Source: Hyphomicrobiaceae bacterium
GTDB taxonomy: Bacteria; Pseudomonadota; Alphaproteobacteria; Rhizobiales; Xanthobacteraceae
Assembly: GCA_947472885.1 (NCBI GenBank)
Contig: CANJBX010000003.1
Span: 1 to 64,000 of the forward strand
DNA length: 64,000 bases
Direction of reading: 5' to 3'
Part shown: positions 44,985-53,302 of the stretch, in pieces
Layout of the letters: each line of letters begins with the position of its first letter
How positions within the stretch are numbered: position 1 is the stretch's first letter
Made by a program: the position numbers and the translations under genes
The notes under the pieces: generated by a model
The model's input: the letters and a program-made list of their open reading frames with translations, nothing else
The model's database searches: none
What the model was told of the DNA's origin: nothing

Positions 44985-46766
44985 TCAAAGCGTACTGATG
45001 CGCTGTTTGATCAGCTTGAGCTGAACCCAGCGGAAAAAGATCACCAACAGCATCATCATGAGGCCGATGACGCTGACCTGTTCCGCCTGCCCATTTGCCC
45101 ACAGCTTGAGGAGCGTCACGGACAGGACTTCCGAGCCCACCGAATAGAGCAGGATCGACGCCGATAGCTCGCGAATGATGCCAAAGAACGTGAGGACCCA
45201 GCCCACCGCGAAGGAGGGCCACGCCAGCGCGATCAGGATGCGCCACAGGGTCTGCCACCAGCTTGCGCCGTGGACGCGGGAGCATTCCTCGAGATCGAAT
45301 GAAAGCTGATGGTAAGCGCTCGACATCACGCGCACGGAAATCGGCGTGCCGAGCGCCATGTAGGCCAGCAGCAGCGCCCAGATCGTGCCGTAGATCGGGA
45401 TTGGGCCGGGCAGCATCGCAAAGGCCCAGAGAAAGCCGACGCCCAGCACCATGCCGGGCATCATCCACGGCAGCCAGGCAAGGGCGTCGATCAGCTTGCG
45501 GCCGCGCCAGCGCGTGCGCACCGTGACATAAGCGATGATGCCGCCAAGGATCATGGTGGCCGTCGCGCCAAGCAGGCCGAGCAGCATGGTGTTGGAGAGC
45601 GAACGCCAGAAGTCCTTGTTCTGCATCACGGCGGAATAGTGATCGAGCGTCAGCATGTCCCAGCTGTAGAAGCCGAAGAACTTGAAGAACGAGCCGACCG
45701 CGAGTTGCCCAACCGGCAGCACGACGGTGATGATGAAGAACAGGATGCAGAACGAGAATGTCACCCAGCGCCATGGACCGAGCTTGGTGATGTTCGGCGA
45801 ATAGCCCTTGCCGGTGACGGTGGTGTAGCTGCGGCCGCGCAGCAATATCCATTGCCAGATCACCAGCAGGAACATGCCGGCCATGATCGCGAACGACAGC
45901 GCGGTGGCGTATTGGTATGCCGGCGTCGCACGGTGGTTGATGGCGTTGTAGATTTCGGTGGTGATGACCGTGATGCCGGCGGGCAGGCCGAAGAACAAGG
46001 GCGACTCGAAGGATTCGATGCCGCGGATCAGGCTCAGCATGAATGACGACACAATCGCCGGCAGCATCAGCATGAAGGTGACGCGGCGGAACGTGAACCA
46101 GCGCGATGCGCCGCACATGCGGCTGGATTCCTCCAGCGACGGATCCATGGCGCGGAACGAGTCGACGATGAACAGGAACAGGAACGGCGTCGAATATTGC
46201 ATCATGTGCCAGACGATGCCGCCGTAGGAATAGACGTTGATCGGCGAGTCCGTTGTGCCGGTCATCCATTGCCACGCCATATTGATGACGCCGACCTGCT
46301 TGTTGCCGAGCATGCCCCACGCCATGGCGGTGAGGATCGGCGGGATGAAGAACGGCAGCGTGATGAGCACTTCGAGTACGCCGCGGCCCGGCGTGTCGGT
46401 ACGCGCGCAAATCCAGGCGAGCAGCACGGCGAGCGTGATGGCGGGAATCGTCTTGGCGAAAGAGATGCCGACGGTGTTGATCAGGATCAGGACGTTCTCG
46501 GCGCTGAGAACCTGGCGATATCCGTCGAGGTTGAACTCGCCGGCCATGCCGGGCGGTGTCGAATGCAGCGAGCCGTAGAACAGCATCGACAGCGGATAGA
46601 GCGTCAGGAATGACAGGATCAGCAGCAGGATGCCGATGCCGATGTTGCGGCCGAGCGATGTGCTGGCGATGTGCGAGAGGATTCCGGTCTTGGGCGTCAG
46701 CGGACGGCGCAACGCCCCGGCAAACTTGCCGTCTGGACTACCACCCGCATCTGCAACAACCGCCAT
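44985..46766 (-). CDS. ABC transporter permease, fused two-domain FbpB type
   Basis: About 593 residues carrying two consecutive binding-protein-dependent permease domains, each with about six membrane segments and an EAA-like loop (SLEESSRMCGASRWFTFRRVTF in part in the first half; DLEECSRVHGASWWQTLWRI in the second). The fused architecture is typical of FbpB/SfuB/AfuB permeases. Start set at Met 46766, seven bases after the Rieske gene; the open frame extends to 46811 inside it. Confidence 0.92.
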   Translation of the reverse strand: MAVVADAGGSPDGKFAGALRRPLTPKTGILSHIASTSLGRNIGIGILLLILSFLTLYPLSMLFYGSLHSTPPGMAGEFNLDGYRQVLSAENVLILINTVGISFAKTIPAITLAVLLAWICARTDTPGRGVLEVLITLPFFIPPILTAMAWGMLGNKQVGVINMAWQWMTGTTDSPINVYSYGGIVWHMMQYSTPFLFLFIVDSFRAMDPSLEESSRMCGASRWFTFRRVTFMLMLPAIVSSFMLSLIRGIESFESPLFFGLPAGITVITTEIYNAINHRATPAYQYATALSFAIMAGMFLLVIWQWILLRGRSYTTVTGKGYSPNITKLGPWRWVTFSFCILFFIITVVLPVGQLAVGSFFKFFGFYSWDMLTLDHYSAVMQNKDFWRSLSNTMLLGLLGATATMILGGIIAYVTVRTRWRGRKLIDALAWLPWMMPGMVLGVGFLWAFAMLPGPIPIYGTIWALLLAYMALGTPISVRVMSSAYHQLSFDLEECSRVHGASWWQTLWRILIALAWPSFAVGWVLTFFGIIRELSASILLYSVGSEVLSVTLLKLWANGQAEQVSVIGLMMMLLVIFFRWVQLKLIKQRISTL

Positions 46767-46773
46767 CACGCAC

Positions 46774-47187
46774 TCACATTTCGACGATGATATAGTTTTC
46801 TTCCACCGCAACCTTGAAAGTGTCGATCACGTAGGGGCCTTTGAGCAATTCTTCTCCGCCCTCAACCGAGACGGCGTATTGCCGCACGTAGGTGTTCTCC
46901 GGGTCGCACCAGGATTGCCCGGTGCGAACGTCGAATTCCCAGCCGTGCCACGGGCACTTCAGGAGTTCGCCCTGGCGGACCAGGCGGTAGTCACCGGGTC
47001 CGTCGGACAGTGCGAGCCCGCCAAGCCTGCCCTGACACAGGGAAGCGCCGGCGTGCGGGCACTTGTTGGCGAGCGCGAAATACTCGCCCTTGATGTTGAA
47101 GACGCCGATTTCGCGGCCCTTCACGGTTACAATCTTGCTGTTGCCGGGGGCAACTTCACCGACGGAGGCGACGACGTGACGGCTCAT
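46774..47187 (-). CDS. Rieske [2Fe-2S] ferredoxin-like protein
   Basis: 137-residue Rieske protein. Both cluster-binding boxes are intact: Cys-x-His in NKCPHAGASLC and Cys-x-x-His in LLKCPWHGWEFD. No membrane segment or signal is seen, so it is probably a soluble electron carrier or the small component of an oxygenase. No large oxygenase subunit or reductase is encoded nearby. Two bases downstream of the amidohydrolase and seven upstream of the permease, tightly co-transcribed. Confidence 0.92.
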   Translation of the reverse strand: MSRHVVASVGEVAPGNSKIVTVKGREIGVFNIKGEYFALANKCPHAGASLCQGRLGGLALSDGPGDYRLVRQGELLKCPWHGWEFDVRTGQSWCDPENTYVRQYAVSVEGGEELLKGPYVIDTFKVAVEENYIIVEM

Positions 47188-47189
47188 AC

Positions 47190-48299
47190 TTACACCAGAC
47201 CGTAGAGCGCCTTGGCGTTGTCGCGAAAGATCATGCTGCGACGCTTTTCGTCGAGCTTGGCCTTGAACACGTAACGCGGGTCATCGAAGTCCCAGTGCGG
47301 GTAGTCGGTCGAAAACATCAGGTGGTCCCAGCCGATCCAGTCCATCACCTTGAACAGATCCTGCGGATCGTCCGGCTCCTCGATGGGCTGGGTCGTGTAC
47401 CAGAAATGCTCGCGCACATATTCGGACGGCTTGCGCTTGAGGTGCGGTACCTCGTCCTTCATGTGCTTCCACGCCTTGTCGAGGCGCCACGACAACGCGG
47501 GCGACCACGCGAAGCTGCCTTCGACGAGCGCGACCTTGAGTGACGGGAATGCCTCGAACACGCCTTCGAGCACCATGCTGGTCACGACCGCCTGCATGGC
47601 GGGCACCAGTGAGTGGTGTTCCTCGAGGTAGTAGGACGGCGCGCCGGAGCCGCCGGTTGCGGGATGACCGCTGACGCCGCCGACATGCATGCCGATGGGC
47701 AGGTTGTTGCGCACGGCGGCTTCATAGATCGGCCAGTAGCGGCGGCGGCCAAGTGGTTCGTCGGTGCGCGGCGGCAATAGCACCTGCACGAAGCGGCGAT
47801 CCTTGGCGCGCTGTTCGATTTCCCTGACGGCGGCGACCGGGTCTTCCGGCGTGCAGAGGATAGAACCGCGCAGGCGCGGCTCCTTGTCGAGCCATTCGGC
47901 AACCTGCCAGTCGTTCATGGCGTGCGCGAGCGCCGCGCCGTAATCGAGGTTGCGCTGGCTACCGGCGCCGGTGCGCAGCGGAACGAGAACGCCGACTTCG
48001 ACGCCGTTGGGGTCGAGGTGCTGCTCGCGCATGAACTGCAAGTCCGAGCCGGGAGGCGCGCCGCCCGGCGGCCAGGCGTCGCGGCGCGCCACATCGGGCG
48101 TCATGCGCGGATAGGCGAGCGTCTCGGCCAGCGCCTGCCGGACAAAGCTGGAATAGGTTTGCATGTGGGTGCGCCAGCGTTCGGACAGGAACGGAAACAG
48201 GTCCGATGCCGCGCGCATCTGCGGATGAATGTCGCAATCGACGACGGCAAGGCGCGTAGCCTGCTGGTCGATACTCTGCCCCCGAACGTTGATGTTCAT
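47190..48299 (-). CDS. ACMSD-like amidohydrolase (TIM barrel)
   Basis: 369-residue metal-dependent hydrolase/decarboxylase of the amidohydrolase_2 family. Visible metal-site segments are VVDCDIHPQ near the start, IGMHVGGVSG in the middle and FSTDYPHWDFDD near the end. Relatives include decarboxylases for aminocarboxymuconate and hydroxybenzoates and hydrolases of ring-fission products. The start is Met 48299; the open frame upstream is not family-like. A paralogue is encoded at 52 kb. First gene of an operon with a Rieske protein and ABC transporter genes. Confidence 0.88.
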   Translation of the reverse strand: MNINVRGQSIDQQATRLAVVDCDIHPQMRAASDLFPFLSERWRTHMQTYSSFVRQALAETLAYPRMTPDVARRDAWPPGGAPPGSDLQFMREQHLDPNGVEVGVLVPLRTGAGSQRNLDYGAALAHAMNDWQVAEWLDKEPRLRGSILCTPEDPVAAVREIEQRAKDRRFVQVLLPPRTDEPLGRRRYWPIYEAAVRNNLPIGMHVGGVSGHPATGGSGAPSYYLEEHHSLVPAMQAVVTSMVLEGVFEAFPSLKVALVEGSFAWSPALSWRLDKAWKHMKDEVPHLKRKPSEYVREHFWYTTQPIEEPDDPQDLFKVMDWIGWDHLMFSTDYPHWDFDDPRYVFKAKLDEKRRSMIFRDNAKALYGLV

Positions 48300-48503
48300 G
48301 CGAGCCTCGTTCCTGGCGTTTCCAAAAGGCGTAGCCGGTGCAAACCCTGTTGCGAGCGCGGCTTGCGCGATTCCCGTTCTGAGTTGCGTTTGGCTGCCCA
48401 ACAGCTTGAAATTGCGTGCTTTTCCGCAGAGCGCCAATCGCGGATATATACTACTCCACCCGTGCTGGATTACAATGCGCGCAACAACATAGGGAGCGCG
48501 CCG

Positions 48504-49520
48504 ATGGTTCGGGTCTTTGCGATTATTCTGGCGGTGATGGGCTTTGGCGCAGTGGCCCACGCGCAGGATGCGGCCGAATGGGAAAAGGTCGTCGCGGGGG
48601 GCAAGAAGGAGGGCAAGGTCGTCCTCTATAACTCGGCCAACGGCGCGTCCTATTTTACCAACATCATAAAGGCGTTTGAACAGAAGTACGGCATCAGCGT
48701 CGATTCGCTCGACCTGCGCGCCTCGGAACTGACCGAGCGCATCCGCGCCGAACAGGTGGCGGGGCGCTACCTCGGCGATCTCGAACTGCATTCGACCTCG
48801 ACCATCCAGCAGCAGATCATCGACGGCCCACTGGTCGAGAAGATCGGCAAGGTGCCCAACATCGCCAACCTGCGCGCGGACCTGCCGGCAACCGATATGT
48901 GGATTCCGGCGTGGATCCAGGCCTATGGCGTTCTGGTCAACACGCGCATGGTGAAGCCGGAGGACGAGCCCAAGTCATGGAAGGATCTCACCGATCCGAA
49001 ATGGCAGGGCAAGATGCTCTCGGACGACACGCGGCCCATCGGCGGCGGCCAGACCATGTTCTTTGTGCTGCAAAAAACCTACGGCACGCCGTTCCACGAA
49101 AAGCTGGCCGCGCAAAATCTCGTGTTCTCGCGCGACCTGCGTAACGACGCCCGCCGCATCGCCCGCGGCGAGTACCCGCTCTATATCCCGCAGATGTTCG
49201 CGATGGCGTCGGACCTCAAGGGTCTGCCGGTGAAGGCGGTCGTGATGGAAGAGGGCGTGCCTTACGTGCCGATCAACTTCGCGCAGTTGAAGAACGCGCC
49301 GCATCCGAATGCCGCGCGCGTGTTCATCAACTACTTTCTCGAAGTCGAATCGCAACTTCAGTATGCCAATGCCTGGATGACGCCGGTGGTGAAGGGGCTG
49401 ATGGACAGGGCCAATCCCGACGCGCGGCCTTACGTCGAGCCGAAACTTCTTGGCGCAACGACACTTGAGGAGCGCGTGCCGATGATGGAACTGGCGAAGA
49501 AGATTTATTCGCCGAAGTGA
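48504..49520 (+). CDS. ABC transporter periplasmic binding protein, FbpA/PotD-like (type 2 fold)
   Basis: 338-residue extracellular solute-binding protein. Signal peptide VFAIILAVMGFGAVAHA, then EWEKVVAGGKKEGKVVLYNSANG typical of the Fe/thiamine/polyamine group, and YGVLVNTRMV and WKDLTDPKWQGKM mid-protein. The adjacent tyrosine pair used by ferric-binding proteins is not evident, so an organic ligand is plausible. The ribosome site AGGGAG lies at 48491-48496. Divergent from the amidohydrolase-Rieske-permease-ATPase operon and the obvious partner of that permease. Confidence 0.9.
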   Translation: MVRVFAIILAVMGFGAVAHAQDAAEWEKVVAGGKKEGKVVLYNSANGASYFTNIIKAFEQKYGISVDSLDLRASELTERIRAEQVAGRYLGDLELHSTSTIQQQIIDGPLVEKIGKVPNIANLRADLPATDMWIPAWIQAYGVLVNTRMVKPEDEPKSWKDLTDPKWQGKMLSDDTRPIGGGQTMFFVLQKTYGTPFHEKLAAQNLVFSRDLRNDARRIARGEYPLYIPQMFAMASDLKGLPVKAVVMEEGVPYVPINFAQLKNAPHPNAARVFINYFLEVESQLQYANAWMTPVVKGLMDRANPDARPYVEPKLLGATTLEERVPMMELAKKIYSPK

Positions 49521-49541
49521 GAAACCGCTCTGCGCGGGCCG

Positions 49542-49686
49542 CCTCGATCCTTCGAGACGCATCGCTACGCGATGCTCCTCAGGATGAGGCGGGGCGGAAC
49601 GTCGCGCTTTTGAAAGATCGGACAGGCTGCATATCCACCTCATCCTGAGGAGCGATGCGTGAGCATCGCGTCTCGAAGGATCGAGG
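49542..49686. repeat. Large inverted repeat with nested hairpins
   Basis: A left arm at 49542-49589 and a right arm at 49638-49686 are nearly perfect reverse complements over about 48 bases, separated by 48 bases. Each arm contains its own small hairpin (GCATCGC-TAC-GCGATGC on the left; GCGATGC-GTGA-GCATCGC on the right). The CCTCGATCCTTCGAGACGC ends match a pattern commonly dispersed in Bradyrhizobium-like genomes. It occupies the gap between a convergent binding-protein gene and an enolase-superfamily gene. Confidence 0.85.
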
Positions 49687-49713
49687 TGGCCGCTGGGCGG
49701 ATGAAGCGTGATC

Positions 49714-50910
49714 CTACCGCTTGTTCTTCTTCGGCGGATGGGCCTTTACGGCTTCCTCGTTGATGTCGGTGCCCCAGCCGGGCCGGGTCGGCAGCACGAA
49801 CTGGCCGTTCTCGATCACCGGCGGATGGGTGAAGATTTCGTCGCGCCACGGCGCTTCATCGACATCGTATTCCATGATGCGGTAGTTCGGGATCGCCGCG
49901 CAGAAATGTGCGCTGATGTAGCTCGACAGATGGCCCGCGAAATTATGTGGCGCGCAATCGGTCTCGAAGGCGTCGGCAAGCGAGGCGATACGCACCGATT
50001 CCCACATGCCGTTCCACTGCACATCGACGATGGCGACGTCGCAGGAGTAATTCGCCATGAACGGCTTGAACGCGCCAAGCCCATGGATCGTCTCCAGCGA
50101 CGCAATCGGCGTCGAGGTCGAGCGCCGTAGCAACGCGAGCGCCTCCGGATCGTGGATATCGCATTCGAGCCAGGCGAGCTTGAGCGGCTCAAGGGCTTTC
50201 GCAATGCGGATGAAGCCCTCGGTGCGCTGGCTGAAATTCAGGTCCATGCGGATTTCAAAATCCGGGCCGGTGCCGTCGCGGAACGCTTCCGCCGTCTCGT
50301 AGATATTCTTGATGATCTTCGGCTCGGGATGGCGGGACAGGAAATTCGGCAGCATGCGAAATCCCGGCATGAACACCGGATCGTCGGGCGACAGCGCGAG
50401 CGGATTGGTCTTGAGCGACTTGAAGCCCTTGGCCTTCACCTCGGCGCCGAGCTTTTTGATGTCGTCGAGCGTGCGGATCGGCTCCATGCCGAGTACGCCT
50501 TCGAAGAAGTCCTTGCGCCAGACGCGGAACGAGCCGCAGTGCGACCAGTAAAGATTGATGCGGTCGCGGAACGGGCCGCCGAACAGTTCGTAGACCGGCA
50601 CGCCAAGCGCCTTGGCCTTGACGTCGAGGCAGGCGTTTTCAATCGCCGCGATGGCCTCGTGATTGACGCCGCCGATGGACATGCGGGTGAGTGCGCGCAG
50701 CGACACCACGATCTTGCCAACCGCGCGCGGGTCCATGCCGACGACGATGTCGGCGAAACTGTTGACCAGTTGCGTCGTCGCATTCGGCGCGCCGAAGTCC
50801 TCGTTGTATTCGGACCAGCCGACGATGCCGTCGTCGGTCGTGAGTTTCAGGAACGAAAAGTCGCGCCAGCCGGCGTCGGCCTTCATGGTCTCGATTTTTG
50901 CGATGCGCAT
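49714..50910 (-). CDS. Mandelate racemase/muconate lactonizing enzyme family dehydratase
   Basis: 398-residue enolase-superfamily enzyme. An N-terminal capping domain (about 1-120) precedes a TIM barrel with metal ligands in IRMDLNFSQ, WLECDIHDPE and ASLETIHG, and a candidate catalytic His in CAPHNFAGH. The lysine region is KSLKTNP, altered from the KxK motif. It resembles acid-sugar dehydratases (galactonate dehydratase-like). The substrate is probably an aldonate or hydroxy acid. Twelve bases downstream of a D-2-hydroxyacid dehydrogenase in the same orientation. Confidence 0.88.
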   Translation of the reverse strand: MRIAKIETMKADAGWRDFSFLKLTTDDGIVGWSEYNEDFGAPNATTQLVNSFADIVVGMDPRAVGKIVVSLRALTRMSIGGVNHEAIAAIENACLDVKAKALGVPVYELFGGPFRDRINLYWSHCGSFRVWRKDFFEGVLGMEPIRTLDDIKKLGAEVKAKGFKSLKTNPLALSPDDPVFMPGFRMLPNFLSRHPEPKIIKNIYETAEAFRDGTGPDFEIRMDLNFSQRTEGFIRIAKALEPLKLAWLECDIHDPEALALLRRSTSTPIASLETIHGLGAFKPFMANYSCDVAIVDVQWNGMWESVRIASLADAFETDCAPHNFAGHLSSYISAHFCAAIPNYRIMEYDVDEAPWRDEIFTHPPVIENGQFVLPTRPGWGTDINEEAVKAHPPKKNKR

Positions 50911-50921
50911 GTTTTCCAGCC

Positions 50922-51875
50922 TTAAAGTTTCACGACGTCCTGCAGCGGTTCTTTCGCCAGATAGCGTTTGAGATTCGCTACCGCATTATCAGAAATCCGG
51001 TTGGTGGTCAGTGCACCTGCCGCGCCGGCGCAGTGCGGCGAGATGTAGATATTCGGCGCATCCCACAAGGGGTGCTCGGGCGGCAGCGGCTCAGGCGAGG
51101 TGACGTCGATGCCGGCGCCGGCAATCGTGCCGTTCTTGAGCGCTTCGGTGAGTGCGATCTGGTCGATGATGCCGCCGCGCGCGATATTGACGATGATCGC
51201 ATTCTTCTTGCACAGGCCGAGGAGGCGCGCGTTGAACAGGTGATGTGTCGCACTGTCGAGCGGCAGCGAAATCAGGATCGTGTCGGCGCGCTTGACGACC
51301 TCGTCGATCTTGCCAAACGGCATCATCTCGTCGGCGCCCGGATCGGCTGCGCCGGTGCGCGACAGGCCGATCACATGCGAGCCGAGCGCGCGCATGAGGC
51401 GGGCGATTTCCTTGCCGATATGGCCAAAGCCGAGTACGGCGGCGGTCTGCCCGATGGGCGTGATCATCTTCGCCGCCGCGCTGCGGTCCCAGCCGTGCTT
51501 GTACTGATTTTTCACGAAGGCCGGCACCTGCCGCTGTACGGCGAGCAGCAGCGACACGGCGTGCAGGCCGACGCCGGGCGCCAGCGCGTCGCCAACATTC
51601 GTCACCTGAGCGCCGTTGGGCACGCCGAGTTCCTTGGCATGGTCATAGCCAGCGGTAAGGATTTGCAGCCACTTGAGCTTGTTGCCGTTTTTCAGCACAG
51701 CCTCGGCCGCCTTGCCGACATAGAGCATGTCACCCATGAACAGGGCGTCGGCCTCCGGCATTTCGGCCGCAAGCGCCTCTGCATTGTCGACGATTTTCAG
51801 ATCGGGCCCGAGGATCGCGCCGAGTTTGGCGGACAGTTCGGCCTTGGCCAGCGTAGCGTAGAGTACCGCGCGCAT
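50922..51875 (-). CDS. D-2-hydroxyacid dehydrogenase family protein
   Basis: 317-residue NAD(P)-dependent dehydrogenase: dinucleotide motif AAVLGFGHIGKEIARLM, catalytic Arg in VNIARGGIIDQ, Glu in TSPEPLPPEHPLW and His in ISPHCAGA. Reduces 2-keto acids or oxidises D-2-hydroxy acids. Start taken at MRAVLYATLAK (51875); the upstream open frame lacks family sequence. In operon with the enolase-superfamily dehydratase, suggesting dehydration to a 2-keto acid followed or preceded by reduction. Confidence 0.88.
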   Translation of the reverse strand: MRAVLYATLAKAELSAKLGAILGPDLKIVDNAEALAAEMPEADALFMGDMLYVGKAAEAVLKNGNKLKWLQILTAGYDHAKELGVPNGAQVTNVGDALAPGVGLHAVSLLLAVQRQVPAFVKNQYKHGWDRSAAAKMITPIGQTAAVLGFGHIGKEIARLMRALGSHVIGLSRTGAADPGADEMMPFGKIDEVVKRADTILISLPLDSATHHLFNARLLGLCKKNAIIVNIARGGIIDQIALTEALKNGTIAGAGIDVTSPEPLPPEHPLWDAPNIYISPHCAGAAGALTTNRISDNAVANLKRYLAKEPLQDVVKL

Positions 51876-52051
51876 TGACGTTCCTTGCCTGCATTTATTC
51901 TTGAGCCGCACCATAGTGGAGACATGCTGGTCCGGCCAGCAGGATACCGGGTGGGCATCGCATGAGGGGGCTGCGCAAAACAAGTTCACTCCGGGCGTTG
52001 ACGCCGGTTTCAGTGGTGCGCGATATACGGTCTGCAAAAGGGACGGGAACG

Positions 52052-53155
52052 ATGGCAGACGCCGCGACTATGAATGCAGCCGGCACAGGCGGGTACCTTG
52101 GCTATGCGCCCATCGACTGCGACATTCATCCGGCGGTGCCCGACACCAAGGTGTTGCTGCCGTATTTCAACGACTACTGGCGCGAGAACCTCGTTAGCCG
52201 CGGGATCGAGCGCGCCAGCCTGAGCCTGACCAGCTATCCGCCCAACGCGCCGTCGTCGGCGCGGCCGGACTGGCGCATCAAGGGCAAGAAGGCCGGCAGC
52301 GATTTCGAGACGTTCAAGACCCAGGCGCTGGATGCGTTCGGCGTGCGCTATGCGATCTGCAACGTGCTGCATGCGGCGCAGGTGTTCCACTCCGAGGATA
52401 TGTCGGCGGTTTTCTGCACGGCGGTCAACGACTGGCTGACGAAGGAATGGCTGGACCGCGACACGCGGTTGCGCGCTTCGATCCTCGTGCCGACCGAAAA
52501 TCCCGAAATGGCGGTCGAGGAAATCGAGCGCCGCGCGGGGGACAAGCGGTTCGTTCAGGTGCTGATGTTTGCCATGAACGAAATTCCGCTCGGCAAGCGT
52601 TTTTACTGGCCGATCTATAAGGCCGCTGAAAAGCACGGCCTCGCCATCGGCGTTCACGCTGGCAGCCTGTATCGCCACGCGCCGTCTTCGCTTGGCTGGG
52701 GTTCGTATTATCTGGAAGACTACGTCTTGCAGGCGCAGGCATTCGAGAGCCAGTTGCTCAGTCTCACCGCTGAAGGTGCATTCGCAAAATTTCCCGACCT
52801 GCGGGTCGTGTTCATGGAGTCGGGCTTCAGTTGGCTGCCGGCGTTTCTGTGGCGCGCCAACAAGACGTGGCGTGGCGTGCGCTCGGAAGTGCCGTGGGTG
52901 AAGAAGCCGCCGGCCGACATTATCCGCCATCATGTGCGCATCACGATGCAGCCGATTGACGAACCGCCGGATGAGGCCATTCTGGAGCAGGTCATCAACC
53001 AGATCGGCTCCGACGAGATATTGTTGTTCTCGACCGATTATCCGCACTGGCATTTTGACGGCATGGACGCGATGCCGAAGGGTCTGCCGAAAGCGCTGAT
53101 GAAAAAGATCCTGGTCGATAATCCGCTGGCGGCGTATCCGCGGCTGCGGGATTAG
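52052..53155 (+). CDS. ACMSD-like amidohydrolase (TIM barrel), paralogue
   Basis: 367-residue amidohydrolase_2 protein, paralogous to the one at 47-48 kb: APIDCDIHPAVPD at the start, RFVQVLMFAMNEIPLGKRFY, IGVHAGSLYRHAP and LLFSTDYPHWHFDGMDA near the end. Start at 52052 follows GGGACGGGA. Monocistronic, divergent from the D-2-hydroxyacid dehydrogenase by 176 bases. Reaction likely decarboxylation or C-C hydrolysis of an aromatic-derived acid; not determined. Confidence 0.87.
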   Translation: MADAATMNAAGTGGYLGYAPIDCDIHPAVPDTKVLLPYFNDYWRENLVSRGIERASLSLTSYPPNAPSSARPDWRIKGKKAGSDFETFKTQALDAFGVRYAICNVLHAAQVFHSEDMSAVFCTAVNDWLTKEWLDRDTRLRASILVPTENPEMAVEEIERRAGDKRFVQVLMFAMNEIPLGKRFYWPIYKAAEKHGLAIGVHAGSLYRHAPSSLGWGSYYLEDYVLQAQAFESQLLSLTAEGAFAKFPDLRVVFMESGFSWLPAFLWRANKTWRGVRSEVPWVKKPPADIIRHHVRITMQPIDEPPDEAILEQVINQIGSDEILLFSTDYPHWHFDGMDAMPKGLPKALMKKILVDNPLAAYPRLRD

Positions 53156-53165
53156 CGCGGCTTTC

Positions 53166-53284
53166 GTCATGGCCGGGCATAGCCGTTCGTAGAACGGCGT
53201 CGCTTCGCTCGCCTATGTCCCGGCCATCCCGCTCAGGGACGCAGTGGCTCTCCTAAGCGAGATCGCCGGGACAAGCCCGGCGAT
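53166..53284. repeat. Compound palindromic repeat at convergent gene ends
   Basis: Two hairpins in tandem. The first spans 53169-53226, with ATGGCCGGGCATAG pairing CTATGTCCCGGCCAT and an inner GCCGTTC/GAACGGC stem. The second is ATCGCCGGG-ACAAG-CCCGGCGAT at 53262-53284. The latter is typical of Hyphomicrobiales intergenic repeats. They fill the 147-base gap between the amidohydrolase and a convergent dehydrogenase. Confidence 0.8.
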
Positions 53285-53302
53285 GACGAGCGGTGAGAGT
53301 GT

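Noticed and set aside
47922..48503. N-terminal extension of the divergent binding protein
   Set aside because: It runs antisense through the amidohydrolase gene; the signal peptide begins at 48504 behind a good ribosome site.
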